The position numbers were made by a program, and so were the translations under genes. Shown in pieces: positions 45,258 to 53,980 of a stretch of DNA of 64,000 nt (positions are counted from its first letter, which is position 1; each line of letters begins with the position of its first letter). Under the pieces are notes generated by a model. The model had not been told where the DNA came from. It saw only the letters and a program-made list of their open reading frames with translations, and made no database searches. This stretch comes from Roseimaritima multifibrata (lineage in GTDB: Bacteria; Planctomycetota; Planctomycetia; Pirellulales; Pirellulaceae): assembly GCF_007741495.1 (NCBI RefSeq), contig NZ_CP036262.1, positions 5,766,001-5,830,000 of the forward strand, read 5' to 3'.

Positions 45258-45558
45258 TGAGCTAGACGGAACGTATCGGAAACCGTCACGCACTGAATTC
45301 ACGGCGCTACATGTGCTGTGAAAACAACGCGAGTCATTTACGAAATCTTCATACCGAATCATGCCTCCGACCGCCGGCAAACCAGACATTTCATTGCCGG
45401 CGGCAGTCCTGAGGAAACGTTGCTTGTCGATTTCGACTTCCCTACAATTTTGGGCAGATCGAAAACAAAACTTCGCAGACAACGTACAAACCGTCTTTCG
45501 CTGCTGCAACAGAATTGAAGCAGACCTTCACGACGTACATCTCTTTAGGATTGGTTGC

Positions 45559-46947
45559 ATGATGACTTGGACTCACCGGACCTTCGCCGTTCTGATCGCT
45601 GCTTGGTTCTGCAGCAGCCCGGTTACCCGAGCAGACGAAGCGGACACTCAGCGTCACGTGGTCATCGTCTCTTTGGATGGGTTGGCGGCCTACTTGGTGG
45701 ACGATCCCAAAGTGCCGCTGCCAACCATCCGGCGATTGGCTCGTGAAGGGTGTATCGTCGACGGAGGCATGACGGTTTCCAATCCTTCGGTAACCTGGCC
45801 CAATCACACGACGCTGTTGACCGGAGTCCGCCCAGAGAAACATGGGGTGCTTGCCAATGGGGTCCTTGTGCGTGGTCCGATCGGAATGCCAACGGTCATC
45901 GATTCAAAGCGAGACCAAGCAGACCTGGTTCGCCTGCCCACGATCGTCGACGTTGCACATCAAGCGGGGATGAGAACGGGTGAAATCAATTGGCCATGCA
46001 CACGAGGTTCGGAATCGTTTGATGATCAGTTTCCGGACGTCCCTGATGCTCTTGAGCACTCGACGCCGCGACTGCTGAAGGAACTGGTCGAACTGGAACT
46101 GCTGGACGAAGACATTGCCGGTTCGTTTAAGCAACTAAGTACGGTGGGACGAGACCACCTTTGGACGCAAGCGGCTTGCCATTTAATCCGCAGCCGCAAA
46201 CCCAATTTGATGCTTGTCCATTTATTGAATGTCGACAGTGTTCATCACACGCTTGGCCCGCAGACGGCCGCCGGTTACACAGCCAATGCGTATGCCGACA
46301 TGTGTTTGGCTCAAATCGTCGACGCGATCGACGATGCGGGGATTCGCGAACAGACAACATTGATTGTTGTTTCCGACCACGGCTTTGCGGCCACCCCCAA
46401 AGCCATTCGCCCGAATGTGGTCCTACGCGAAGCTGGCATGTTGGCGGTGGATGCAGGCAAACTTAGCACTGCTCGTGTACACGTCGTTCCGGAAGGTGGG
46501 ATTGGTCTGGTCTACTGCACCAATCCGAGCGAGAGCAAACAAACCATCGAAGCATTCAAAAAGCTATTCCTCGGCAAAGAAGGGGTTGCAGACGTCATCT
46601 CACCAGACCGTTACCGCGAAGTCGGCTTCCAACATCCTCGCGAATACAGTCAATCGCCCGATGCAATCCTGGTGGCAGCGGACGGTCATTCCGTTTCCGG
46701 ATCGGTTACGGGCGACACATTGGTTGCTTCGAACACCGAAGCAAGGACCGCGATCGGCTCTCATGGCTTCTTGTCCACCATGCCCAAGATGAAAGCGATG
46801 TGCATTCTTTCTGGTGCTGGAATTCCACCGGGAACCCACCTGTCGACCATCGAGAATATCGACATCGCGCCAACGGTCGCTCAGATTCTTGGATTGGATT
46901 ACCCATCCGCCGACGGAAAAGCGTTGACGGTTCTCCAGAAACCATAA
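45559..46947 (+). CDS. Exported nucleotide pyrophosphatase/phosphodiesterase-like enzyme
   Basis: The double ATG at 45559 gives 462 residues with a signal peptide (about 23 residues; WFCSSPVTRADEA). The type I phosphodiesterase/pyrophosphatase (alkaline phosphatase superfamily) pattern is seen: VVIVSLDGLAAYLVDD with the metal Asp, SVTWPNHTTLLTGVRPEKHG with the catalytic Thr, HLLNVDSVHHTLGPQT, VVSDHGFAA and GSHGFLS. It cleaves phosphodiester or pyrophosphate bonds, probably in the periplasm or outside. The frame reads further upstream to 45361, but that portion is polar and does not match, so the signal-peptide start is chosen. C-terminal PTVAQILGLDYPSADG is typical. Confidence 0.88.
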   Translation: MMTWTHRTFAVLIAAWFCSSPVTRADEADTQRHVVIVSLDGLAAYLVDDPKVPLPTIRRLAREGCIVDGGMTVSNPSVTWPNHTTLLTGVRPEKHGVLANGVLVRGPIGMPTVIDSKRDQADLVRLPTIVDVAHQAGMRTGEINWPCTRGSESFDDQFPDVPDALEHSTPRLLKELVELELLDEDIAGSFKQLSTVGRDHLWTQAACHLIRSRKPNLMLVHLLNVDSVHHTLGPQTAAGYTANAYADMCLAQIVDAIDDAGIREQTTLIVVSDHGFAATPKAIRPNVVLREAGMLAVDAGKLSTARVHVVPEGGIGLVYCTNPSESKQTIEAFKKLFLGKEGVADVISPDRYREVGFQHPREYSQSPDAILVAADGHSVSGSVTGDTLVASNTEARTAIGSHGFLSTMPKMKAMCILSGAGIPPGTHLSTIENIDIAPTVAQILGLDYPSADGKALTVLQKP

Positions 46948-47054
46948 CAGCCACCTACGGGAATTTAAATTTGCCAAACGCAGAAAAAGTCGCTAGGGTG
47001 AACCGTGGACGAAGTTACTTTTCAAGTTACTGAGGCTAACACGGGGTACCCGCG

Positions 47055-48896
47055 ATGCGTTTGGCATTCTCTTCTCTTGCCACAATCTTGCTATTTCTAG
47101 CCAGTGGCCCATTTCAAAATCCGGCCTTGGGCGCCGAGCCCTCAAGGAGCCTTGCCGAAGATATATTGGCAGCAGAGGCGGACGGCGATTTAGAAAGTCG
47201 CTCGAAACTGCTGCAGCAATTGGACGCGGAGGCGTCTGAGGAACCGCTAGCTCAATCTTTACAAGGCAAAGTCCTCGGCGAGGACAATCTATGGCGGTCG
47301 GTGGAGGAATCGATTTCAGCGAATCGAAAGTCCTCGCTGCTAGCATCCTACAAAACATACCGACAGACGCTTCCCGACACAGAAGCTGGGAATTTACAAA
47401 TCGCGAATTGGTGCCAAAAGGCACGGCTCCCCGAACAGGAAGCCGCCCACCTAGAACGAACGCTCCTTATCAATCCGAACAACTCGATCGCCCGCCTACG
47501 ACTAGGCCATCGCTACCAGAGCGGAACCTGGGTCAGCCCCAAAGAAGCCGCACGGGTGCAAGCTGAAGCAGACATTTTGCAAAAGTCGCTGAAGAAATAT
47601 GGTGCCGACATTCAGAAGATCCGTCGCAACCTAGAGAGCGGAAATTCACGTCAGGTCTGGGAGGCGATGAAACAGCTGGATGCAATCAAAGATCCGATGG
47701 CCATCCCAGCAGTCGCAAAAGTTTTCCAGACCGCAAAGTCGCCTGCCAGTGATGAAGCGATACTGTGGCTGTCCAATCAAGAGGAACCAGTCGTTTCGCG
47801 AATCTTAGCTCAATGGGCCGTGGAAAGCCGCGATCCCGCTACGCGAAACTTTGCTGGTGAACGATTGGCCGCACGACCAATGCACGAATTTGTCCCGCAG
47901 CTTCTGAATCAGCTGGAATCTCAGATCGTCAGTCGTGTCATTCCATCCTTCCGAGCCGACGGATCGCTGGCAGGGGTTCGGCATGCCTTTGCGAAAGAAA
48001 ACGCCGACGATATCGATGTGACCGTGGTCGATTTCGTCAATGCTCGAAACATTCAAGATACGATAATACGCCCTGATCGGTCAGAAAATGCTACAAGCGC
48101 CTGGCGGGGAAGGGCATTTGAACGAGAAATTGCAGAACAGGAGATCCGTCTGCAAAACATCGAAACAGAAAGGAAAATTCGAACCCAGCAGGCCAAAGAA
48201 ATCGCCCAGCGCGAACAGCGAATGGCGCAATCCAACGTCGCTATCCAAAATGTCAATGAACGCATCGGTTACGCGATGTCTCAAGCGACCGGCACCCATC
48301 CAGGATACTCGGAGAAACAACTCTGGGATTGGTGGTCCGATTACACGATGCGCGAACCGCCGCCTCGAAAATATGTTTCGATGCACTACTCGAATAAATA
48401 CTCAACAACGAATTTCTACAGCCCACCTCAGTTTGCATGTGAGTGCTTTGTAGCGGGCACGCTGGTCACCACCTCGGAAGGGGCTAAGCCAATCGAACAG
48501 ATTCGCGTTGGGGACCAGGTCCTATCAAAGTCGATCGAGGATGGCACCCTTAGCTGGGATACGGTTTGTGCGACGACGGAGCAGCCCGCCAAGCCGTTGG
48601 TAAGGCTACAGTTGGAGGACGAACAACTCGACTGCACGCAGGGGCACTTGTTCTGGGTTTCGGGAGCCGGCTGGACGCAGGCCAGAAACCTGCAAAACGG
48701 GGACGTTCTTCATGCGATCGCCGATCCGATCCGGATCCAAGACGTCAGCTCCGCAGAAGCTGCCCCAACTTACAACCTGATCACAAACGAAAACCACACC
48801 TACTTTGTTGGTGAAACTCAGGTCTTGTCTCACGACTTCAACGAGCAAGCCCCCACGGCTTACATCGTCCCCGGGCTGCACTACGCCAAGAACTAA
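47055..48896 (+). CDS. Exported HEAT/TPR-like protein with C-terminal Hint (intein-like) domain
   Basis: The 613-residue protein has a signal peptide (MRLAFSSLATILLFLASG, about 23 residues), a helical region about 25-130 with NTLLINPNNSIARLRLGHRY-type TPR character, HEAT-like repeats (about 190-290; MAIPAVAKVFQTAKSPASDE), a conserved Glu/Arg-rich coil (about 350-400), and a Hint domain from Cys464 (CFVAGTLVTTSEGAKPIEQI, VGDQVLSKS, CTQGHLFWVSGAGW with T-x-x-H, and TYFVGETQVLSHD) to about 590. The usual C-terminal HN of inteins is replaced by SHDFN. Hint domains self-cleave or transfer acyl groups; in toxins they process exported proteins. Here the target of cleavage is unknown. GGTACCCGCG precedes the ATG. 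Confidence 0.82.
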   Translation: MRLAFSSLATILLFLASGPFQNPALGAEPSRSLAEDILAAEADGDLESRSKLLQQLDAEASEEPLAQSLQGKVLGEDNLWRSVEESISANRKSSLLASYKTYRQTLPDTEAGNLQIANWCQKARLPEQEAAHLERTLLINPNNSIARLRLGHRYQSGTWVSPKEAARVQAEADILQKSLKKYGADIQKIRRNLESGNSRQVWEAMKQLDAIKDPMAIPAVAKVFQTAKSPASDEAILWLSNQEEPVVSRILAQWAVESRDPATRNFAGERLAARPMHEFVPQLLNQLESQIVSRVIPSFRADGSLAGVRHAFAKENADDIDVTVVDFVNARNIQDTIIRPDRSENATSAWRGRAFEREIAEQEIRLQNIETERKIRTQQAKEIAQREQRMAQSNVAIQNVNERIGYAMSQATGTHPGYSEKQLWDWWSDYTMREPPPRKYVSMHYSNKYSTTNFYSPPQFACECFVAGTLVTTSEGAKPIEQIRVGDQVLSKSIEDGTLSWDTVCATTEQPAKPLVRLQLEDEQLDCTQGHLFWVSGAGWTQARNLQNGDVLHAIADPIRIQDVSSAEAAPTYNLITNENHTYFVGETQVLSHDFNEQAPTAYIVPGLHYAKN

Positions 48897-49057
48897 TATC
48901 CGATGAGAAGGTAGAGCCGGTTTCCACGGGTGATAGCAAACCACACCGTCCAGACGATGACTATTTTTTTGGTTTTGCTGGACTGGAGGCTGCATGGTGC
49001 CGAATGAGAGTATTGGGGGCGGGGACGATATGCGCATGGAACCGATTTCGGTGACTC

Positions 49058-50473
49058 ATGACAGAACGACCCGCATTGATGCTAGCTTTCTGCAAAATGA
49101 ATTTCCTTCTAGGGATTTCGTTGCTTTGGTTTTGCGCTGGCTGTAGTGCGATTCCCGATGTTCGCCATGCAACCCAGATCCACAATCCGTTTCCACAACT
49201 GAAACGGGTCGCGATCCTTCCTTTTAATAACCAAAGTAATGAGCCGACCGTTGATCAAACGGCGGTCACAGAGGCTTATTATGCGGCGGTGCAGGGGACT
49301 CCTGGATTTGAAGTCCTGCCTGTGGGCGTCGTCCGGAATCAACTGGAAGCTTTTGCTTCCGTCTATGGTCCTCCAAGTTCGGGCAAGGACTTCCAGATCT
49401 TCGCACAGATGATGGGTGTGGATGCGGTGGTTCAGGGCTCGGTTACCGATTTCAGCCCCTATTACCCGCCGCGTTTAGGCCTTGCAGTTCATTGGTACGC
49501 GGCCAACCCTGGCTTCCACCCCATTCCTCCAGGCTATGGGCTTCCCTGGGGAACCAAAGCAGAACAGGACATTCCATCGCGAGTCGTCTTGGATACCGAA
49601 TTTGAGCTAGCACGCCAGCAAATGGCGACGCAAACTCCTCTGATTCCAGACTTTTCGGGGGCGGGATCGACGGGTCAAACGGTTCCAAAGCGAAGGCCAT
49701 CCGCACAAGCCGTTCCCCCAGCTTCGCCGTCACCCTTCCCAAGCAACGCTCCTCCAGCGAACCATCCAGCAGGGGCAGAGGAGGGCATCCAAAATCGCGC
49801 GGAGCCACCTCACGAGAATGATTTCACTACGGTCGTCGAAGTTTCGGACGTCGATCCTGTCAGCTATTTTGAGGATGTCGATAGCAACGCTGCCGGTGAT
49901 GGAAAGCGTGGGACGCCGCAAGAGTGGCAGCCAAAGGGTCGCTCGAAAGCAATCGTTTCCAGCGATCAACAATCGATTCCTTCGCCGATCCTAGATTCGA
50001 CATCTTCACAGGATTCCGAGCAAGCCGTTCCATACGTTTACGAATCAAATGAAATCGATCCTTATGGAATGGGTTCCCCCGTCGAGGAATCGTTTAATCC
50101 TGCAGCGGCACAGCAGATGGCCAATGAAATGGCTGCGGCGATGCTGCCTCCTGAGTGGCCCGATCCTACCGGGTTGATTCCCGATCCGCCGCTGCCGGTA
50201 CGACCCGTCAGTGAACCGCAGCATGAACCGGTACTAAGCCACACTCGTTTGTACGATGGTGCGGACAGTGAATTCACCGAAAGGCTAGCAAATCACGTCT
50301 CTGTGTCGGATGAAAAACGTTCGACCGGTTGGCAGGCGTACCTGAGAAGAAGTGACGATTTCATCCGATTTTGCTGCCGCTTGCATCTGACAGAAATGCT
50401 TGAAGCACGTGGTGGGGCCGAACAGAGCGATCTGATTTTGCGTTGGCCGATTAGCCGATATGAATCTCAGTGA
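49058..50473 (+). CDS. Lipoprotein with CsgG-like N-terminal domain and disordered Pro/Ser-rich middle
   Basis: The protein is 471 residues if started at 49058; another ATG at 49097 (MNFLLGISLLWFCAGC) would give a 15-residue signal plus the lipobox FCAGC, and both end at the same cysteine. After the lipid-attachment Cys, the sequence QLKRVAILPFNNQSNEPTVD and VDAVVQGSVTDFSPYYP resemble the GNA1162/CsgG-type family of outer-envelope assembly proteins. A region about 205-330 is rich in Pro, Ser and Glu, likely disordered. The C-terminal part (SHTRLYDGADSEFTERLANH and SDDFIRFCCRLHLTEML) seems conserved again. Function unknown; start uncertain. Confidence 0.75.
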   Translation: MTERPALMLAFCKMNFLLGISLLWFCAGCSAIPDVRHATQIHNPFPQLKRVAILPFNNQSNEPTVDQTAVTEAYYAAVQGTPGFEVLPVGVVRNQLEAFASVYGPPSSGKDFQIFAQMMGVDAVVQGSVTDFSPYYPPRLGLAVHWYAANPGFHPIPPGYGLPWGTKAEQDIPSRVVLDTEFELARQQMATQTPLIPDFSGAGSTGQTVPKRRPSAQAVPPASPSPFPSNAPPANHPAGAEEGIQNRAEPPHENDFTTVVEVSDVDPVSYFEDVDSNAAGDGKRGTPQEWQPKGRSKAIVSSDQQSIPSPILDSTSSQDSEQAVPYVYESNEIDPYGMGSPVEESFNPAAAQQMANEMAAAMLPPEWPDPTGLIPDPPLPVRPVSEPQHEPVLSHTRLYDGADSEFTERLANHVSVSDEKRSTGWQAYLRRSDDFIRFCCRLHLTEMLEARGGAEQSDLILRWPISRYESQ

Positions 50474-50528
50474 CGAAACCCAAGGGGTGGTTTCGCACGA
50501 GTGCCAATAGCATATAGGCTTACCAAGG

Positions 50529-50771
50529 ATGGACAGCGAAATCAACGTACTCGCCTTGGTCAAAGGTGAAGAGCGTTTCATGTTTATGTTCGACGATCAT
50601 AATCGCGACGAAACGCTGCGAACATTGGCCCGCTTTGCAGCCGACCCGGACCTGGATTTTTCCTGGTACGACGCTGCGATGCTTAGCCGCAAGATCCGCG
50701 ACGCCGTTCCCGCTCCACAGCCGGTAGCACACACGACGCGCATCGACGCAAGCCTCCGAGGCCGAGACTAA
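50529..50771 (+). CDS. Small conserved protein preceding the Xer recombinase gene
   Basis: An 80-residue acidic protein, MDSEINVLALVKGEERFMFM..., without signal peptide or membrane segment. The N-terminal half VKGEERFMFMFDDHNRDETL may form a small alpha/beta fold, and the C-terminal half is basic and polar. I do not recognise a named family. The stop TAA ends one base before the ATG of the recombinase gene, so the two are co-translated; this constant spacing suggests relatedness but no function can be assigned. Confidence 0.6.
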   Translation: MDSEINVLALVKGEERFMFMFDDHNRDETLRTLARFAADPDLDFSWYDAAMLSRKIRDAVPAPQPVAHTTRIDASLRGRD

Positions 50772-50772
50772 T

Positions 50773-51675
50773 ATGCGGCGAGCGGTGGGACAATTCCTGC
50801 GTTACCTAGCGACCGAACGCAACGCTTCAGAATTGACGACCAAAGCTTATCGTGAAGATTTGCTGGGGTTGGTTGATTGGCTGGAGAACACTCATGGAGC
50901 TCCGCCAAAGGTCGACCAGCTTACCCCGCAAGACCTTCGTGGTTTCCAGGCAGCTCTGCAACAAGCCGATTACGCCCGTAGTACGATCTCGCGTAAATTG
51001 GCTTCAATGCGGAGTTTCTACAAGTTTGCCCAGCGGCAAGGTTTAGCGACATCCAACCCAGCCAAACCGCTGCGCAATCCCCGACGCCAACGCAAACTTC
51101 CGCTGGTCCTTTCCAATTCGGAAATGGGAAAACTGCTGCAAACTCCGCCGGGCGGAAACGTCGCAGGACTGCGGGACCGAGCCATCCTGGAAACGATGTA
51201 CAGCGCAGGGCTGCGTGTCAGTGAACTGGTCGGGCTATGCGACGGGGACTTAGACACCGCCGAACAAATCATCATGGTTCGGGGAAAGGGCCGCAAAGAA
51301 CGTATTGCTCCGCTGGGCTCCTTCGCGATTCGCGCCATTGATCGCTACCGAAGCCTCCGTGTCCATGATCCCAGCGAGGCGGCCAATGGAGTCGCAGCAG
51401 CGGTCTTTCTAAATCGCTTCGGCCGACGTTTAACGACGCGAAGTGTCGGGCGGATGTTAGAAAAACATATCGCAGCGGCCGGGCTGGATTCACGGACCAG
51501 CCCGCACACGCTGCGGCATAGTTTTGCCACGCACCTACTGGATCGCGGCGCGGACATTCGCAGCGTGCAAGAATTGCTGGGACACAAGAGCCTCGCAACG
51601 ACTCAGATCTACACGCACGTCAGCACTGCCAACCTGCGAGCGATCTACGAAACAGCACACCCGAGAGCGAAGTAG
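50773..51675 (+). CDS. xerC: Tyrosine recombinase of the XerC/XerD family
   Basis: The 300-residue protein has an N-terminal SAM-like core-binding domain (about 1-90) and a catalytic domain with the complete set of residues: Arg148 (AGLRVSE), Lys172 (GKGRKER), His246 and Arg249 (HTLRHSFATHLLDRG), His271 (LLGHKSL) and Tyr280 (QIYTHVS). XerC and XerD resolve chromosome dimers at dif during cell division; which of the two this is cannot be told, so the symbol is provisional. It lies in a housekeeping context with no attachment sites nearby, so it is more likely a resident Xer than a mobile integrase. Short spacing to the 80-residue gene before it. Confidence 0.9.
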   Translation: MRRAVGQFLRYLATERNASELTTKAYREDLLGLVDWLENTHGAPPKVDQLTPQDLRGFQAALQQADYARSTISRKLASMRSFYKFAQRQGLATSNPAKPLRNPRRQRKLPLVLSNSEMGKLLQTPPGGNVAGLRDRAILETMYSAGLRVSELVGLCDGDLDTAEQIIMVRGKGRKERIAPLGSFAIRAIDRYRSLRVHDPSEAANGVAAAVFLNRFGRRLTTRSVGRMLEKHIAAAGLDSRTSPHTLRHSFATHLLDRGADIRSVQELLGHKSLATTQIYTHVSTANLRAIYETAHPRAK

Positions 51676-51695
51676 TCATCACCAGCGGCGACGCT

Positions 51696-52697
51696 TTAAA
51701 CCGTCAACTCTCTTATCAGTTCGTCGATGACGGTGTCGGGGCGAACCGATTCGGCTTGCCCTTCAAAATTCATCAAAATTCGATGACGGAGGGCGGCGTG
51801 TGCCACCGCAGCAATATCTTCTCGAGCGACATGGAAACGACCGTCTAGGATCGCTTGAATCTTGGCCGCCAACAAGACCGCCTGCGCCCCGCGAGGGCTG
51901 CTGCCATACCGCACGAACCGCTTCACCAGCGGAGTCGCCAGTTCGTGTTCCGGGTGACTGCCCATCACAATTTCAATCGCGTAACGGCGAATCGAATCGG
52001 CGATGGGAACCTGACGCGCCAGTCGATTCATATCCAGAATCCGCTGCTGCGAAAGAAGCTTTTCCGCCTTCTGGGACTCGGTTCGCGTCGTTCGATCCAT
52101 GATCAATTCCATTTCCGCGGTCGTTGGAAACGGGACCATTAACTTGAAAAGAAATCGATCCAACTGAGCTTCCGGCAGCGGATAGGTCCCTTCCATCTCA
52201 AGCGGGTTCTGCGTGGCCAGCACAAAGAACAATCCGTCCAGCATGTGCGAAATCCCGCTGACCGTCACACTATGCTCCTGCATCGCTTCCAGCAATGCTG
52301 ACTGCGTTTTAGGAGTGGCCCGGTTGATTTCATCCGCCAAGACGACATTGGCAAACACGGGGCCTTTTTCGAATTGGAACTTCTTCGAACCGTCGGCCGC
52401 TTCGACAAGCACATTGGTTCCCAAGAGATCCGCAGGCATCAAATCAGGCGTGAACTGAATCCGCGAAAACTGAGAATCCAACACATCCGCCAGCGTCCGA
52501 ACCAGCAGCGTTTTCCCTAGCCCTGGGACTCCCTCAAGCAAAACATGTCCCCCGGCGATCAAACCGACCAATACACTTTCAACGGTCTCTTGCTGGCCAA
52601 CAATCACTTTGCCAACTTCGTCACGAAGACGGCTAAAATCTTGGCGAAAGTCTTGAAACGCGCCGCGTAAAGATTCCGAGACGTCCGCGTCATTCAT
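51696..52697 (-). CDS. MoxR-family AAA+ ATPase
   Basis: The 333-residue protein shows Walker A GVPGLGKTLLVRTLAD near residue 60, Walker B VVLADEINRATPKTQSALLE near 119, sensor 1 FVLATQNPLEMEGTYPLPEA near 157 and a C-terminal lid with YGSSPRGAQAVLLAAKIQA near 270. MoxR ATPases act as chaperones that assemble metal enzymes or protein complexes, normally together with DUF58 and von Willebrand factor A proteins. In this window the gene stands alone, converging with the recombinase gene; the usual partners are not adjacent, so they may be elsewhere or absent. Confidence 0.93.
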   Translation of the reverse strand: MNDADVSESLRGAFQDFRQDFSRLRDEVGKVIVGQQETVESVLVGLIAGGHVLLEGVPGLGKTLLVRTLADVLDSQFSRIQFTPDLMPADLLGTNVLVEAADGSKKFQFEKGPVFANVVLADEINRATPKTQSALLEAMQEHSVTVSGISHMLDGLFFVLATQNPLEMEGTYPLPEAQLDRFLFKLMVPFPTTAEMELIMDRTTRTESQKAEKLLSQQRILDMNRLARQVPIADSIRRYAIEIVMGSHPEHELATPLVKRFVRYGSSPRGAQAVLLAAKIQAILDGRFHVAREDIAAVAHAALRHRILMNFEGQAESVRPDTVIDELIRELTV

Positions 52698-52794
52698 CGA
52701 TGTGGCTCTTCGTAAGAATTAATAGCAGGTAAGCATTGCCCCGTTGGACCACCTATCCTAACCAAAAATGGAACTCTTCGAAGGAGCACTACCA

Positions 52795-52825
52795 AAGAGG
52801 CGTCTTACAGGAAGGATCGCCTCTT
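52795..52825 (-). terminator. Hairpin after the MshEN-like gene, possible terminator
   Basis: AAGAGGCG (52795-52802) pairs perfectly with CGCCTCTT (52818-52825), loop 15 bases, located 76 bases after the stop of the minus-strand gene ending at 52901. The following strand reads only TTTGG, so termination efficiency is doubtful. Confidence 0.4.
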
Positions 52826-52900
52826 AAAAGTAGCGTTTTCTCAGAATCGCAAGGCTATTACCTTCACGGAACAGGGGCCTGAGAATCCCGCCTGGCGTCC

Positions 52901-53329
52901 CTAATTCAACGACGTGCTTGGAGTCAGCCCATTCAGATCTTGGTGGGCGATGATCTCGGTGAAATCCTCAGGCGGACAGGAGATCCGCATTCGATAGGCC
53001 TCCAGCCATAGCCGCAACACGTCGGCTTCGATCCCGCCAGTCGCGACCAGGGATTCTTCCAGGTCTGGAACTTCGGCATTCTGCTGAAGCATCATCAGCC
53101 CGAGGTCTTCCCGATTGAGAAACCCCAATTCGATCGCAAGTTTTCCAAAAGGGCGTCCGGTTTCATGCTGAAGAGCCAACACTTCGTAAACATCACGCAG
53201 GGTCATGTACCCAGCATCGATCGCCAACTGGCCGATCGGTCGACGAAATCGCATCTGCCGGCGCATCGCCTTGCAAAGCGCATCGGGTGAGATCAATCCC
53301 TCGTCCACCAAATCAAATCCGAACCACAT
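52901..53329 (-). CDS. Small protein of GspE/PilB N-terminal (MshEN-like) type
   Basis: From the ATG at 53329 (GGGG upstream) the product is 142 residues. It contains two related helical motifs, LVDEGLISPDALCKAMRRQM and KLAIELGFLNREDLGLMM, plus PIGQLAIDAGYMTLRDVYEV; these LxxxG...L(T/N)xxxL patterns resemble the MshEN/GspE-N fold that binds cyclic-di-GMP or serves in secretion ATPases, but here without an ATPase. I cannot confirm c-di-GMP residues. Starting from TTG at 53362 would add a short hydrophobic stretch without a ribosome site. Function unknown. Confidence 0.6.
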   Translation of the reverse strand: MWFGFDLVDEGLISPDALCKAMRRQMRFRRPIGQLAIDAGYMTLRDVYEVLALQHETGRPFGKLAIELGFLNREDLGLMMLQQNAEVPDLEESLVATGGIEADVLRLWLEAYRMRISCPPEDFTEIIAHQDLNGLTPSTSLN

Positions 53330-53980
53330 TTCAACAGCCCCATTAATTAAAAAAGTCAACAATCCGCAAAGAAGCCCCTGACTTGAGCGTCAGCAGATTC
53401 CCTAAAGGGACTGTAGGTCACGGTTCGGAAAGGTCCAAATAAAAGAAGAACGACCTTGCTCATTTTCCCACCATGGGTACTGACGGTATGACGCGCTCCC
53501 AACAAATACGTTACTCCGGGGGGGCTGAATCCATGATTGCGGGTTCCCGACTGCAAGTAAGAAAACAGCATAAATCGGCAACCAATCCAATCACTTATGC
53601 CAGACGATCTCCCCTTACGCCCAATTAACACCAATTTCTTAGCGGCACGCCGCGAGCCCTCCGGCCCGAAAACTATTCCAAAACCGCAAAAGGGCCGGAC
53701 GGCTTGCGCCGTTCCGCTAAGAAAAAAGCGAGCCCTCAAATACCAGCGGCCAGCCACTGCGGATTAGGAAAGCTTCACGATTTTATCCGCGCAAGCGAAT
53801 ATTCGACTTTTGCGGTTATTTCGGTTAGTGCTTCGGGACACGAAAACATGAATTCCCCGGAAGATTTTCACGAAGCCTAAAGATGTGGTCAGCCCCCTCT
53901 GGAGAACAGATTCCGCACAGAGCATGTCCACGCCTCACGAGTCTACATGTTCCTTACGTGACAGAAAAAAGGGAATTTTA
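53330..53980. other. Gene-free region upstream of the outer-membrane protein
   Basis: Besides the inverted repeat at 53638-53721, this 650-base region shows no gene that I can support; a 133-residue minus-strand frame (53356-53757) overlaps the repeat and its translation is low-complexity with no family likeness. Promoter of the barrel gene should be near 53900-53960. Confidence 0.5.
53638..53721. repeat. Inverted repeat CTTAGCGG...CCGGCCC with 4 mismatches in 30
   Basis: Bases 53638-53667 and 53692-53721 are inverted repeats with 26 of 30 matches and a 24-base A-rich loop. Arm ends are CTTAGCGG and GGCCC. This sequence type (TTAGCGGnACGGCGCAAGCC) is a frequent intergenic repeat in planctomycetes, to my knowledge; only one copy is in this window. 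Confidence 0.7.

Noticed and set aside
50773-51675. Integron or phage integrase
   Set aside because: No attachment sites, cassettes or phage genes nearby, and the protein has the size and motifs of a housekeeping Xer.
53356-53757. 133-residue minus-strand frame upstream of the MshEN-like gene
   Set aside because: It spans the inverted repeat and shows no similarity to known folds or a ribosome site.
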